From positions 31,704-95,703 of the forward strand of contig JAKCDC010000009.1 of assembly GCA_021838635.1 (NCBI GenBank): a stretch of DNA of 64,000 bases, read 5' to 3'. This stretch comes from Pseudomonadota bacterium. GTDB lineage: Bacteria > Pseudomonadota > Gammaproteobacteria > Steroidobacterales > Steroidobacteraceae. A program made the position numbers and the translations under genes. This document shows positions 1 through 9,293 of this stretch, in pieces. How positions within the stretch are numbered: position 1 is the stretch's first letter; each line of letters opens with the position of its first letter. Below the pieces are notes generated by a model. That model did not search any database and was not told the DNA's origin. It saw only the letters and a program-made list of their open reading frames with translations.

Positions 1-2160
1 CGGCAGCTGATGCACGCTGCGGTAGAACGTGAGCGGCAGCCGGCCGGCCGGATCATTTCGCCCGCTCAGGGTCGCAGCGATCGCCGCCCCGCCCTCCTCA
101 CCGGCGTACCACGCCTCGAGAATCGCCGCGGCGTGGTGCTTCTCCCAGGGCACCGCCAGGGCGCTGCCGTTCATCAACACCACCACCAGAGGCTTGCCGG
201 CCTTGGCCACCTCGCGCACCAGCGCCTCCTCCGGACGCGGCAGCGCAAGGCTGGTGCGATCACCGCCGTCGAAGCCCGGCTCGTGCACAGGCATCTGCTC
301 GCCCTCGAGCCGACTGGTGAGTCCAACCACCGCGATGACGACATCGGCGCGCCGCGCCGCGGCGAGCGCAGCCGGATCGGGACGATTGTCGACTCGCTCC
401 CAGATGAGCGCGGCCTGCGGCGCATGTTCGCCGCGATGCCCATAGGTCATGCGCACGTGGATCCGGCGGCCCTTGTGCAGATAGATTCGCCCGACGTCGG
501 TGCCCGGGCTGTAACTGTTGATCATGTGCTCGGAGCCCAGCATCAGGCTGGCCGCCCCGTTGGTGCGCACGCCCACCTGGTAGTAGCCGGAGCGCGGAGG
601 GGTAAAATAGCCGCTCCACACCGCACTGCGCAGCACACCGGGTGGCGGCGCCGTGCCGTGCCGGGCATCGAGGTCGATCGCACGCACGACGGCTGTGACC
701 GGGCGCGCATGCTGCCCGGCGAACCGATACTGGACCTGCACGCCAGGCTTGCCGTCCGCGGTGCTGAACAACCGCGCCGGCACCACCGTGCCCGTGTGCG
801 CGAGAAACTGCGTTCCGGGAACATAGGAAATCTTGGCGTGAGGAAACTGCGCGCGCAGCCCCTGCAGCACCGTCACGACGCGCGTCGGCATGCCGCTGTA
901 GTTACCCAGCAGCACGCCGGTCTGGTTGGCGAGTGGTCCGACGACCGCGATCCGCCGCACCGTAGGCGGCAACGGCAGTATGCCGTCGTTCTTCAGCAAC
1001 ACCATCGACTCCTCTGCCAGATGCAGCGCAAGCCGGCGGTGGGCGGGGCTGTTCAGCTGGTCGGGATTGATGTGGTCATACGGCACCATCGCGGGCGGGT
1101 CGAACATCCCTAAGCGAAACCGCGCGGTAAACAGCCGTACCAACGCGCGGTTCACCGCGTTCACGGACAGGTAGCCCTCCTGCACCGCCTGCAGGAATGG
1201 CTCGTAATCGGCATCGCCGTGTGGAGTGCCGAAATCCGCGCACTCGTTGTCCATGCCCCGCTCGAGGGAAATCGCCGAGGCTTGCGGCTGGGTCGGGCGG
1301 TAATGGTGGCCGCTGAAAATGTCGTGCACCGCATCGCAGTCCGACACGACGTAGCCATGGAAATGCCACGCCCCGCGCAGGGTCTTTTGCAGCAGAAATT
1401 GGTTGGCGCAAGCCGGCTGGCCGTTGATCGCGACGTAAGCGCACATCACCGAGCCGGCATGACCGTGCACGATCGCGGCGCGAAACGCCGGCAGATACGT
1501 ATCCTCCAGCGCGTGGCGACTGATGTCCTCGTCGGCGAAGTGCCGAGTCGGTTCCGGTCCGCTGTACGCATCGAAGTGCTTCGGGGTCGCAATCGCTCGG
1601 TAATAGTGTGGATTGGAACCCTGCAGCCCGCGCACGTAGGCCACCGCCAGCCGTCCGGTCAGGAACGGATCCTCGCCGTAGGTCTCCTGGCAGCGACCCC
1701 AGCGGGGATCGCGGCAGATGTTGATGTTGGGCGCCCAGAAATCCAGCCCGTGGAACATCCCGGTGCCGTGCCCATGGGCAGCCGCTTCGGCATAGCGGAT
1801 GCGCCCTTCGATGCTGATCGCCTTGGCCATGGCGCGAATCCCGGGCGCATCGAAGGTCGCCGCCAGTCCTATCGGCTCGGGGAATTCGGTCGTGCCGTGA
1901 CCGATCACCCCGTGCAGCGCCTCGCTCCACCAGTTGTAGGCGGGAACGCCGAGGCGCGGAATGGCGCGCGCCCCGTTGACCAGCTGCGACACCTTCTCGC
2001 GCAACGTCATGCGACCGACCAGATCGATGGCGCGCTGGCGCGCCGGGAGATTGGGGTTGAGCCAGGGCGCCGCCGCGCCGGACGCGGCCGAGGCGAGCGC
2101 CGCACACACGATGACTCCCGATACCAGCGCCGCTGCGGCGCGCCACATGGCTTTTTGCAT
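1..2160 (-). CDS. GH3 beta-glycosidase with PA14 domain, 3' end cut by window edge
   Basis: Exported glycoside hydrolase family 3 enzyme, probably a beta-glucosidase or beta-xylosidase acting on plant-wall oligosaccharides. The minus-strand frame is open for 720 codons from ATG 2160 to base 1 with no stop. A signal peptide covers about residues 1-30. The GH3 N-terminal domain carries the catalytic nucleophile motif GYVVSDCDAV (Asp about 274). A PA14-like insert (LRSAVWSGYFTPP, about residues 525-540) follows, then the second GH3 domain with EAWYAGEEGG and NDPAGRLPLTFY near the edge. The usual C-terminal fibronectin-like domain is missing because of the window limit. AAGGGG lies about 11 nt before the ATG. 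It is divergent from a GH51 gene, which suggests hemicellulose use. Substrate specificity cannot be read from the sequence. Confidence 0.93.
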   Translation of the reverse strand, partial: MQKAMWRAAAALVSGVIVCAALASAASGAAAPWLNPNLPARQRAIDLVGRMTLREKVSQLVNGARAIPRLGVPAYNWWSEALHGVIGHGTTEFPEPIGLAATFDAPGIRAMAKAISIEGRIRYAEAAAHGHGTGMFHGLDFWAPNINICRDPRWGRCQETYGEDPFLTGRLAVAYVRGLQGSNPHYYRAIATPKHFDAYSGPEPTRHFADEDISRHALEDTYLPAFRAAIVHGHAGSVMCAYVAINGQPACANQFLLQKTLRGAWHFHGYVVSDCDAVHDIFSGHHYRPTQPQASAISLERGMDNECADFGTPHGDADYEPFLQAVQEGYLSVNAVNRALVRLFTARFRLGMFDPPAMVPYDHINPDQLNSPAHRRLALHLAEESMVLLKNDGILPLPPTVRRIAVVGPLANQTGVLLGNYSGMPTRVVTVLQGLRAQFPHAKISYVPGTQFLAHTGTVVPARLFSTADGKPGVQVQYRFAGQHARPVTAVVRAIDLDARHGTAPPPGVLRSAVWSGYFTPPRSGYYQVGVRTNGAASLMLGSEHMINSYSPGTDVGRIYLHKGRRIHVRMTYGHRGEHAPQAALIWERVDNRPDPAALAAARRADVVIAVVGLTSRLEGEQMPVHEPGFDGGDRTSLALPRPEEALVREVAKAGKPLVVVLMNGSALAVPWEKHHAAAILEAWYAGEEGGAAIAATLSGRNDPAGRLPLTFYRSVHQLP

Positions 2161-2221
2161 GATCGATCCGGACCCCTTGTTGGTTGTCGCCGGGCTGACA
2201 GCGTGTCTCGCCCGTGAATAT

Positions 2222-2233
2222 GGTAGCGCTATC
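2222..2233. promoter_or_regulatory. LacI-family-like operator between GH3 and GH51 genes
   Basis: GGTAGCGCTATC is a near-palindrome centred on AGCGCT, with five of six base pairs matching. It sits in the 169-bp divergent control region. AGCGCT-centred sites are typical of LacI-family sugar repressors, such as xylose operators in Caulobacter. No such repressor gene is in the window, so the regulator is inferred. Confidence 0.4.
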
Positions 2234-2329
2234 TTATCATTGCTGGTATTGTCCGAGTTAATCTCGAACTGTCAAGCGCGACGCGTCCACGCGCGAACCT
2301 GCGATTGAGGCGCAGCAGGGGGAAAACGC

Positions 2330-4480
2330 ATGCGTATCCAGTGGTCGATCCTGGCCTCGACGGCATTGCTGTCGATGTGCGTCGCGGCCTGCTCCACGGC
2401 GGCCGAGGCGACCCCCGCCGCGCGACCGCTCGTCGCGCAGATCGAGCTGGACCGTCCGGCCCGGCCCGTGAGCCGCTACGAATACGGCATGTTCATCGAA
2501 AACCTCGGGCAGCTCGTCTACCGCAGCCTCTGGGCCCAGATGCTCGATGATCGTAAGTTCTTCGCGCCGATTCGGCCCGCCGCAACGCGGCCCGTCAAAC
2601 CGGTAAGCGGCTTCGCACGCGTCTTCGTGTTGCGCCGCTGGCACCCGATTGGCGCACCGATGGCAGTCACGATGGATCCGCGCCGACCGTTCGTGGGCGC
2701 GCACAGTCCGCGAATCGCACTCGCCGGCGACTTGGTGCGCGGCATCCGCCAGCGAGGCCTCGCCGTGCTCGGCGGCAAGCGCTACACCGGTTACATTTAC
2801 CTGCGCGGCTCGCCCGATGCGCACGTTCAGGTGAGATTGCGCTGGGGCCCGGGCCACAACGGCGCGAGCAGCGTGCGCATCGGCGCGCTGGCGGGACACT
2901 ATCGTCGTTACCCGTTCGCCTTCACCGCCGGCGCGAACAGCGGTGCGGCGAGCTTCTCGGTACGCGCCAGGGGACGCGGCAGCGTACACATTGGCATCGT
3001 CTCGCTCATGCCCGCGGACAACATCGATGGCTTTCGACGCGACAGCATCGATGTGCTTCGCCAGCTGCATTCGGGCTTCTGGCGTTTACCCGGCGGCAAC
3101 TTTGTCTCCGACTTCAACTGGTACGATTCGGTCGGCAATCGCGATAAGCGCGCCCCGTATCTCGACCACGCCTGGAACTCGGTACAGTCGAACGACGTCG
3201 GTCTCGATGAGTTCATGACGTTGTGCCGTCTGCTTCGCGTCGCACCGTACGTCACGGTCAACGCCGGCTTCGGCGATGCGCACTCGGCCGCCGCCGAAGT
3301 GAAATATCTGAACGCACCGGCCAGTACCCGGCTCGGCGCCCTGCGCGCGCGCAACGGACATCCGCGTCCGTATCACGTGAAGTTCTGGAACATCGGCAAC
3401 GAACCCTATGGTCCCTGGGAACTCGGCCACACCTCCCTGCAAGACTACCTGTGGAAGAACAACGAGTTTGCCCGCGCGATGCTTCGGGCCGATCCGCACA
3501 TCGTGCTGCTCGCCTCTGGTGCCATGCCCGATGAGATGACCATCGAGGGCATCGCCCGTAAGCTCGGCCACCGGAGCGACCAAATCGCGCTGTGCTCGAA
3601 GGCGGACTGGACGTGCGCGTACCTGAAGCACTCGTGGGGCTATTTCCGCGGCATCACCGAACACTGGTACGCTCGCGCCGGCATGCGCTTCGAGCTCGCC
3701 CGGGCGCAGGCGGGACTGCGCATCGATCACATGGAACCGGGCTATGTGCCGGTGCACGAATCGGTGCTGCAGTGGGTGCGCGCCCCGGCGCAGCGCGTGC
3801 GGCTGAAGGCCCAGGAGTGGCAGGCCTACGAGCGGAGATTTCCGGCTATGCGCCGCGCTGGCATCTTCATGTCGATCGATGAGTACGCATACACCGGCGC
3901 GCCGGCGAATCTGAAACTAGCGCTCGCCTACGCCATGGTCCTCAACGAGATGCTCAGACACACTGACTTTCTGCGCATGGCCGCCTTCACCATGGGCGTC
4001 TCGACGATGAACTACACACGCACACGCGCGGCGCTGAACACCACGGGACTGGTGTTCAAGCTGTATGGGGAGCACTTCGGTGCCGGCCTGCTGCCGGTGC
4101 CGGTCGGCGGTGACTCACCGCCGCCGCCGCCGCATCAGCAGCTGGTGCCCGGCATTCAGCCGCAAAGCGCCGGTAGCCCAACCTATCCGCTCGACGTCGA
4201 GGCCGCACTGACGCCCGATCGCCGCCATCTGGTGCTTGCCGTGGTCAACGCCACCGCGCGCGCGCAGCGGCTCGCGCTGCGCCTGCACGGAGGGCACCTG
4301 CTCACCGGCGGGCACTATTGGGAGATGCGCGGACCGGGATTGCAGGCGGCAAACCGCATCGGGCATCGGCCGCAAGTGCGGGTGCGCGAACGTCGGATCA
4401 CCGACCTGTCCGGTCCGCTGCGCATCGCGCCGATCAGCATCGACATTTACCGGCTGACGCTCGCCGGGGTCGCGCCATGA
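2330..4480 (+). CDS. GH51-type alpha-L-arabinofuranosidase, lipoprotein
   Basis: 716-aa retaining arabinofuranosidase of glycoside hydrolase family 51, expected to release arabinose side chains from arabinoxylan or arabinan. The N-terminus is a lipoprotein signal with a VAAC box (Cys21), so it is probably membrane anchored. An early GMFIENLG motif (residues 53-60), the WRLPGGNFVSDFNWYD strand, the acid/base motif FWNIGNEPYG (Glu358) and the nucleophile motif MSIDEYAY (Glu518) are visible. About 130 residues between 90 and 230 form a carbohydrate-binding-like beta insert. A proline run occurs near residue 600. The RBS AGGGGGAA precedes ATG 2330. The stop overlaps the next start as ATGA, indicating translational coupling to the esterase. 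Confidence 0.92.
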   Translation: MRIQWSILASTALLSMCVAACSTAAEATPAARPLVAQIELDRPARPVSRYEYGMFIENLGQLVYRSLWAQMLDDRKFFAPIRPAATRPVKPVSGFARVFVLRRWHPIGAPMAVTMDPRRPFVGAHSPRIALAGDLVRGIRQRGLAVLGGKRYTGYIYLRGSPDAHVQVRLRWGPGHNGASSVRIGALAGHYRRYPFAFTAGANSGAASFSVRARGRGSVHIGIVSLMPADNIDGFRRDSIDVLRQLHSGFWRLPGGNFVSDFNWYDSVGNRDKRAPYLDHAWNSVQSNDVGLDEFMTLCRLLRVAPYVTVNAGFGDAHSAAAEVKYLNAPASTRLGALRARNGHPRPYHVKFWNIGNEPYGPWELGHTSLQDYLWKNNEFARAMLRADPHIVLLASGAMPDEMTIEGIARKLGHRSDQIALCSKADWTCAYLKHSWGYFRGITEHWYARAGMRFELARAQAGLRIDHMEPGYVPVHESVLQWVRAPAQRVRLKAQEWQAYERRFPAMRRAGIFMSIDEYAYTGAPANLKLALAYAMVLNEMLRHTDFLRMAAFTMGVSTMNYTRTRAALNTTGLVFKLYGEHFGAGLLPVPVGGDSPPPPPHQQLVPGIQPQSAGSPTYPLDVEAALTPDRRHLVLAVVNATARAQRLALRLHGGHLLTGGHYWEMRGPGLQAANRIGHRPQVRVRERRITDLSGPLRIAPISIDIYRLTLAGVAP

Positions 4481-6105
4481 GCCGAGCGCTCGCCAGGACA
4501 GCTCAGCGCATCAGCGCAGCGGCGCTCTGTGCGCTCGCACTGGGGGTTGGCGCACGCTGCGCGGCCGCCACGCCGAGTCCGCCAACCCGCGCGCGTGTTG
4601 CGCAAGGCATGCTCGAGGGAGTGCGCGCCGGGCGCACCGTGGCATTCCTCGGCGTGCCGTACGCGGCGCCGCCGATCGGACCGAACCGCTGGCGCGCACC
4701 GCAGCCGCTGCGCCCCTGGAGCGGTGTGCGGCGCGCGCAGCACTTCGCACCGAGCTGCCTGCAGACACTCTCGCCACAGGGCTTCGGCCCCTGGTCGAGC
4801 GAATATGGCGTGCACGGGGCGCTCAGCGAGAACTGCCTGTACCTGAATGTGTGGACCCCGCTGCACCGCACCCACGCGCTGCCGGTCATGGTGTGGATCC
4901 CCGGCGGGGCGTTTATCTCCGGCTCCGGCTCGGTCCCGATCTACGACGGTGAACACCTCGCCGCGCACGGCATCATCGTCGTCACCGTCAATTACCGGCT
5001 CGGCGTGTTTGGCTTCCTGACCGATCCGGCACTCGCCGCCGAAGCGCTGCGGCGGCATGAACCACCCGGCAACTGGGGTCTGCAGGACATCCTCGCGGCG
5101 CTGCGCTGGGTACGCACCAATATTGGCGCCTTCGGCGGCAATCCGCGCGAGGTCACACTCGCCGGACAATCGGCCGGCGCGATCGCCGTGCAGGATCTGA
5201 TGGCCTCCCCGCTCGCGCACGGACTGTTCGCGCGCGCGATCGCCGAAAGCGGCCTGCCGAACTCCCGCCTGCCCGACTCCCCGATGCACATGCCCACGCT
5301 CGCGGCCGCCGAGCGTGCCGGGGCGCGCTTTGCGCTCGCCACAGGTGCGCGCACAAGTGCCGCGCTGCGCGCGCTGCCGCCGGCGGCGCTGCGCACCACG
5401 GCCGCCCCGATGAGCAGTCCGCTCATCATGCCGAGCATTGACGGTGAGCTGCTGCCCGCCTCGCCCGAACAGCGCCTCGCCGCCGGCCGGTTCGCGCGCA
5501 TCCCGGTGCTGATCGGGATGAATGCCGATGAGAACACCGGCTTTCGCGACACGCCCGAGACGCTCACCAGCGCCGCCTGGAGTGCCCGGCTGCAGCGGCG
5601 TTTCGGTGCGCTCGCGGCGCGCGTTGCGCGCCAGTTCCCGGCGCACAGCCCGCGGGCCCGGGCCCGGGCGCTGCGCGCCGTGCGGCGCGCGGTCGGACTC
5701 GCGGCGATCTACCACTGGAGCCGGCTGCGCCAGGCCCACTCGCACGCCCCGGTGTATGCCTACCTCTGGACCCACCTGGAACCCGGGCCACACTCGCATC
5801 GGTGGCGGGTGTTTCACTCCTCGGAGATTCCCTACGTCTTCGGCACGCTGCGTGCCGCTTCGCAACGGCACTTCACCCCGCTCGACCGGGTGGTCTCGCG
5901 GTACATGCTGCACTACTGGGTGAATTTCATCGCCACCGGTAATCCGAACGGTGCGGGACTGGCGCACTGGCCCGCCCTCACCCCAGAGAGGATGCGCATC
6001 ATGCGACTCGGTGCGCACCCTGCGCCGCAGCCGATTCTCCCACCGCGCCTGCTGAGCGCCCTGCAGGCCTATATCGCCCGCGGCGGCATCCCGCAGCTCT
6101 ACTGA
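4477..6105 (+). CDS. Exported type-B carboxylesterase
   Basis: 542-aa alpha/beta-hydrolase of the carboxylesterase type B family. The start ATG 4477 overlaps the GH51 stop (ATGA) and gives a good signal peptide (about residues 1-31), which the longer in-frame extension upstream would not. The oxyanion region IPGGAFISGSGS, the nucleophile elbow LAGQSAGAIA (Ser232), the acidic motif GMNADENTGF and the histidine motif VFHSSEIPYVFG make up a complete catalytic set. Its place behind an arabinofuranosidase suggests removal of acetyl or feruloyl esters from hemicellulose, but the family is broad and the substrate is not determined. Confidence 0.9.
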   Translation: MSRALARTAQRISAAALCALALGVGARCAAATPSPPTRARVAQGMLEGVRAGRTVAFLGVPYAAPPIGPNRWRAPQPLRPWSGVRRAQHFAPSCLQTLSPQGFGPWSSEYGVHGALSENCLYLNVWTPLHRTHALPVMVWIPGGAFISGSGSVPIYDGEHLAAHGIIVVTVNYRLGVFGFLTDPALAAEALRRHEPPGNWGLQDILAALRWVRTNIGAFGGNPREVTLAGQSAGAIAVQDLMASPLAHGLFARAIAESGLPNSRLPDSPMHMPTLAAAERAGARFALATGARTSAALRALPPAALRTTAAPMSSPLIMPSIDGELLPASPEQRLAAGRFARIPVLIGMNADENTGFRDTPETLTSAAWSARLQRRFGALAARVARQFPAHSPRARARALRAVRRAVGLAAIYHWSRLRQAHSHAPVYAYLWTHLEPGPHSHRWRVFHSSEIPYVFGTLRAASQRHFTPLDRVVSRYMLHYWVNFIATGNPNGAGLAHWPALTPERMRIMRLGAHPAPQPILPPRLLSALQAYIARGGIPQLY

Positions 6106-6159
6106 ACCGACGGTGCGCCGGCCGCAAAGCGATCCCTGCCCGCGACCGGCGCACCTGAC

Positions 6160-6768
6160 TTACTTGATGAGCCCCTCGGCGCGCATCGCGGCCTGCACGC
6201 CCGGACGGGCGGCCACGCGCGCCTGGAAGGCCAGCAGGTTCGGGAACGCCCCGAGATCGACCTTGACCATGCGCGCCCAGTTCGTGACCGTGAACAGGTA
6301 CGCATCGGCCACCGTGAACCTGTCGCCGAACAGGTAGTGACGCCCGGTGAGCTGCTTCTCGATGATCGCGTAGCGGCGCTGCAGATAGGCCTCGCGCTCA
6401 GCGCGGGTTTCCGCCGGCGTCGCCGGATTGAACAGCGGCGAGTAGCTCTTGTGCAGCTCGGAGTTGATGAACGTGAGCATCTCCTGCAGCCGGTAGCGCT
6501 CGAAGGACGCCGGTGGCGGCGCCAGGTGCGTCTCGGGCTTCAGATCGGCCAGATACTGCACGATCGCGGCCCCTTCGGTGAGCAGCTCGCCATTGTCGAG
6601 CTGCAGCGCCGGTACATAACCCTTGGGGTTGATCGCCAGAAAGTCGCCCTCGACTTTCATCTTCTTGCTCTTCAGATCGACGCTCTGCAGCTCGAGTGCG
6701 ATGCCAGCCTCCTGGGCCACGATATGCGGCGAGAGCGAGCAGGCGCCGCTGGAGTAAAACAATTTCAT
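6160..6768 (-). CDS. Glutathione S-transferase
   Basis: 202-aa cytosolic GST of the beta/GstA type. The thioredoxin-like N-terminal domain begins MKLFYSSGACSLSPHI with the conserved Ser/Cys glutathione site, followed by the all-helical C-terminal domain with VADAYLFTVTNWA. Start 6768 is preferred because GGGAGA lies about 6 nt upstream; a longer frame adds ten implausible residues. It is divergent from an HxlR regulator, which probably controls it, suggesting a role in electrophile or oxidative stress defence. It lacks features that would mark it as maleylacetoacetate isomerase. Confidence 0.93.
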   Translation of the reverse strand: MKLFYSSGACSLSPHIVAQEAGIALELQSVDLKSKKMKVEGDFLAINPKGYVPALQLDNGELLTEGAAIVQYLADLKPETHLAPPPASFERYRLQEMLTFINSELHKSYSPLFNPATPAETRAEREAYLQRRYAIIEKQLTGRHYLFGDRFTVADAYLFTVTNWARMVKVDLGAFPNLLAFQARVAARPGVQAAMRAEGLIK

Positions 6769-6818
6769 GCCAATCTCCCGTTGAAAATCACAATCCACCG
6801 GAGCACTCCGGACTTGAC

Positions 6819-6851
6819 GTTACGATTGTATATCAAATTACTTTCGGTAAC
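6819..6851. promoter_or_regulatory. Inverted repeat in gst/hxlR control region
   Basis: GTTAC at 6819-6823 is repeated inverted as GTAAC at 6847-6851, and TTAC-tttcg-GTAA (6838-6850) forms a shorter nested repeat. The stretch is AT-rich compared with its surroundings and lies in the 120-bp divergent gap. It is a plausible binding site for the adjacent HxlR-type regulator; no binding data exist here. Confidence 0.4.
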
Positions 6852-6888
6852 TAGTTAAACGCAGTATGATGCGTCCAGGAACATCGAT

Positions 6889-7260
6889 GTGACCGACTCA
6901 ACCGACACCGTACCGTCCGATCCGACGCGCTGCCCGATGGGCGCGTGCATGCGACTGCTCGGCGGCGCCTGGACGCCGAACCTGATCTGGCAGTTAAGCG
7001 GTGGTCCGCGCCGCTTCACCGCGCTGCACAAGGACATTGCAGGGATCTCGGCGAAGATGCTGAGCGCACGGCTGCGTGAACTCGAGGCCAAGAGGGTCAT
7101 CGTGCGCGAGGTGTCCCCGACCTCCCCGCCCTCAGTGGCCTATACGCTGACGCCGCTCGGGCGCGAACTGGTTCCGGTGATCGACGCCATGGTGCGGGTC
7201 GGCACCCGGCTGGTGCGCGCCCCACCCAGGGCAGCGGCCGCCGCGCGGCGCGCGCGCTGA
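6889..7260 (+). CDS. HxlR-family transcriptional regulator
   Basis: 123-aa winged-helix DNA-binding protein of the HxlR family. It has the family's early cysteine (RCPMGACMRLLGGAW) that is often redox- or aldehyde-sensing, the segment FTALHKDIAGISAKMLSARL for DNA recognition, and the wing around YTLTPLGREL. The start is GTG 6889; an ATG two bases earlier is out of frame. It is divergent from the GST gene, suggesting control of that gene in response to electrophiles. Its last 120 bp overlap the tail of the broken GNAT gene on the other strand. Confidence 0.9.
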   Translation: MTDSTDTVPSDPTRCPMGACMRLLGGAWTPNLIWQLSGGPRRFTALHKDIAGISAKMLSARLRELEAKRVIVREVSPTSPPSVAYTLTPLGRELVPVIDAMVRVGTRLVRAPPRAAAAARRAR

Positions 7261-7818
7261 ACGCTCAACACGGACCGTTGCGATCCCCGGGGCCGCGCGC
7301 GCTGCATCCGCAGCAAGTCGACCCGGCGGCCAAATTTGTAGCCGACCGGCTCGAAGCCGCAGCGCCGATGCAGTGCAATCGATGCCGTGTTGGCTGTGTC
7401 GCCAATCACGGCAATCATCTGTCGCCACGGGCCGGCCTCGCAGCGCGCAATCAGCGCCGGCAACAGCACCCGGCCGATGCCGCGCCCGCACCAGGTGCGA
7501 TCGAGATACACGGAATTCTCCACCGTGTGGCGATACGCCGGCCGCGACCGATATGCACCCGCATACGCGTAACCGACCACGGCCCCCGTCGACGGCCGCG
7601 ATCAGATAGGGCATCCCGGCGGCGTGAAGCGCGGCGAAGTGCGCGTGCATTTCCCCGATATCGGGCGCACTCGGTTCGAAACTCGCTGTGCTGTCGCGGA
7701 CATAGCCGGCGTAGATCTGCGCCACCGCAGGTCGGTCGCCGGCGGTGGCCTCACGGATGATCAGGCCTTCGGGCGCTACCACCATGGATGCCTTGGGCGC
7801 GTTGCGCGGACTCGCCAT
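7140..7818 (-). pseudogene. GNAT N-acetyltransferase (phosphinothricin acetyltransferase-like), frameshifted
   Basis: Two overlapping frames together make one GNAT protein. The first half (7818 to about 7580) has LIIREATAGDRPAVAQIYAGYV and ends at YLIAAVDG. The second half resumes as VVGYAYAGAYRSRPAYRHTVENSVYLD and contains the acetyl-CoA loop RTWCGRGIGRVLL. The frames join at GAC-GGGGG-CC near 7588-7592: removing one G restores a continuous protein. The start may be ATG 7785, with AAGG upstream, rather than 7818. The restored frame also has a long, low-complexity C-terminal tail overlapping the HxlR gene. It is either a true recent pseudogene or a homopolymer sequencing error. Confidence 0.8.
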
Positions 7819-7912
7819 TAGGGTTCGGTGAGGGCCGCAGCGACAGCCGCACGGCGGGGACCGTCTTGCCGACCGGCGCGTTCAGCGGCCGCGGCACTGC
7901 TCACCCGCGCAT

Positions 7913-9289
7913 TCAGTGGCGCGCCGGTCGGTAGCCATCGGTGAGTGTTTTCAAAAAGGCGATGACCTCGCCGATCTGTCGGCGGGTGAGTGCCGGGGGC
8001 TCGCCCGGGTGGCGGTTGAAGGGCGCATCCGTGGTGTCGACGTTGCCGCGGTAGCGCCGTGGCAGGTCGTTGAACTTCACGACCTGCCCGGAGGCATTGC
8101 GCGGATAGAAGCGCCCCGGATGCAGGTCGCGATTGACGTACCAGTCAAGCACCTGGCGGAGCGTGTGGAACACTCCGTTGTGGAAGAACACGTGCCGGGT
8201 CGCCACGTTGCGCAGCGAGGGGGTGAGGAACATTCCGCAGTACTGCGGCTCGGTGTGCAGGTTCGCTCGGTACGGACCGCACAGTCCAAGATCGTAGTAG
8301 CGCCGGTTGCGGTTCGCCGGGATCGCCGGGTTGCGCGGCACACCGAGCGCCTCGTACTGGAAATCCGTCAGCAGCGGCGGCAACCGGTCCGGGCCCGGCT
8401 GATCGAGGTGGCAAGCGGCGCAATTGCCTTTGTTTGGATCATTGAACAGCTCGTAGCCGCGCAGCTGCGCCGGTGTGAAGCGCGCCTTGCCCTGAAGCCA
8501 TGCATCGAACTTGCTCGAGAACGGATGGAAACTGCGCGCTTCGATCTCAAAGCGCGCGATGGCGAACATCGCCTCGGCGACCGCCAGGTGTGCGTTGTCG
8601 AACACGGCCGGCCCAAACAGCTGGATGAATGTCTGCGCGTACGGTCCGCGGCGCAGTTCGGCCGCCACCGCGCGTGCGCTGCCGCCGTCCATCTCCGCCG
8701 GGTTGTAGAGCGGGCCGTCCGCCTGCTGTTGGAGCGTGTTGACTCGCCCGTCCCAGAACAGTCCGCCCTGCGGCACGAGATTGACCGCCGCGGCGAACGG
8801 CCGGCCTGCGCTCTTGCGCACCCGGGGGTGCATGGCGGCCGAGCGCACCTGGCGCGCCAGCGGCACCGGCACGTCGGTGCCGTTCTGCAGGTCCGGGCCG
8901 ATCGTAAACGGCGGCTGGCGGTACAGATAGCGCAGCGAGGGCACGGCGCGAACGCCCGGGGTGTGCAGCCCCGGCCCGCCGAGCGCCACCGAGGCGGCGC
9001 TCGGCGGGCCATACGCATGCGCGGGGCTGTGACAGCTGGCGCACGAGAGCCGCCCGGAGCCCGAGAGACGCGGATCGAAGAACAGGTGCCGCCCGAGGCG
9101 CGCCACGGCCGAGAGCGCACGCACCGGCGGCAGGCGCAGCTTCACCGGGTGGGGGTTGAACCCCGCGGCGAGCAGGCGCTCGGCACGGATCGCGGCACTC
9201 TCGATCCGCGCCCCATGGGCCATGGCGACTGTCCCCAGCAGAGCGCCGAGCAGCGCCGCGGCCACAAGCCGCCGTGGCGCAAGACGCAT
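7913..9289 (-). CDS. Di-haem cytochrome c peroxidase / MauG-like protein
   Basis: 458-aa exported di-haem protein of the bacterial cytochrome c peroxidase/MauG family. It has a signal peptide (about residues 1-26) and two haem c sites, CASCH at 83-87 and CAACH at 290-294. The domain order matches bacterial CCP, with the GLFWDGRV motif near 176-183 and a C-terminal RHVFFHNGVFHTL segment. It probably reduces peroxide in the periplasm or oxidises a partner protein. The start follows the upstream phosphoesterase stop by 4 nt, so the two form an operon. The length is larger than classic CCPs (about 320 aa), closer to MauG-like homologues. Confidence 0.88.
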   Translation of the reverse strand: MRLAPRRLVAAALLGALLGTVAMAHGARIESAAIRAERLLAAGFNPHPVKLRLPPVRALSAVARLGRHLFFDPRLSGSGRLSCASCHSPAHAYGPPSAASVALGGPGLHTPGVRAVPSLRYLYRQPPFTIGPDLQNGTDVPVPLARQVRSAAMHPRVRKSAGRPFAAAVNLVPQGGLFWDGRVNTLQQQADGPLYNPAEMDGGSARAVAAELRRGPYAQTFIQLFGPAVFDNAHLAVAEAMFAIARFEIEARSFHPFSSKFDAWLQGKARFTPAQLRGYELFNDPNKGNCAACHLDQPGPDRLPPLLTDFQYEALGVPRNPAIPANRNRRYYDLGLCGPYRANLHTEPQYCGMFLTPSLRNVATRHVFFHNGVFHTLRQVLDWYVNRDLHPGRFYPRNASGQVVKFNDLPRRYRGNVDTTDAPFNRHPGEPPALTRRQIGEVIAFLKTLTDGYRPARH

Positions 9290-9293
9290 CCGC

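Noticed and set aside
6160..6768. GST as maleylacetoacetate isomerase completing the hmgA-fahA pathway
   Set aside because: The N-terminal motif is of the GstA type and the gene is 18 kb away with its own HxlR regulator.
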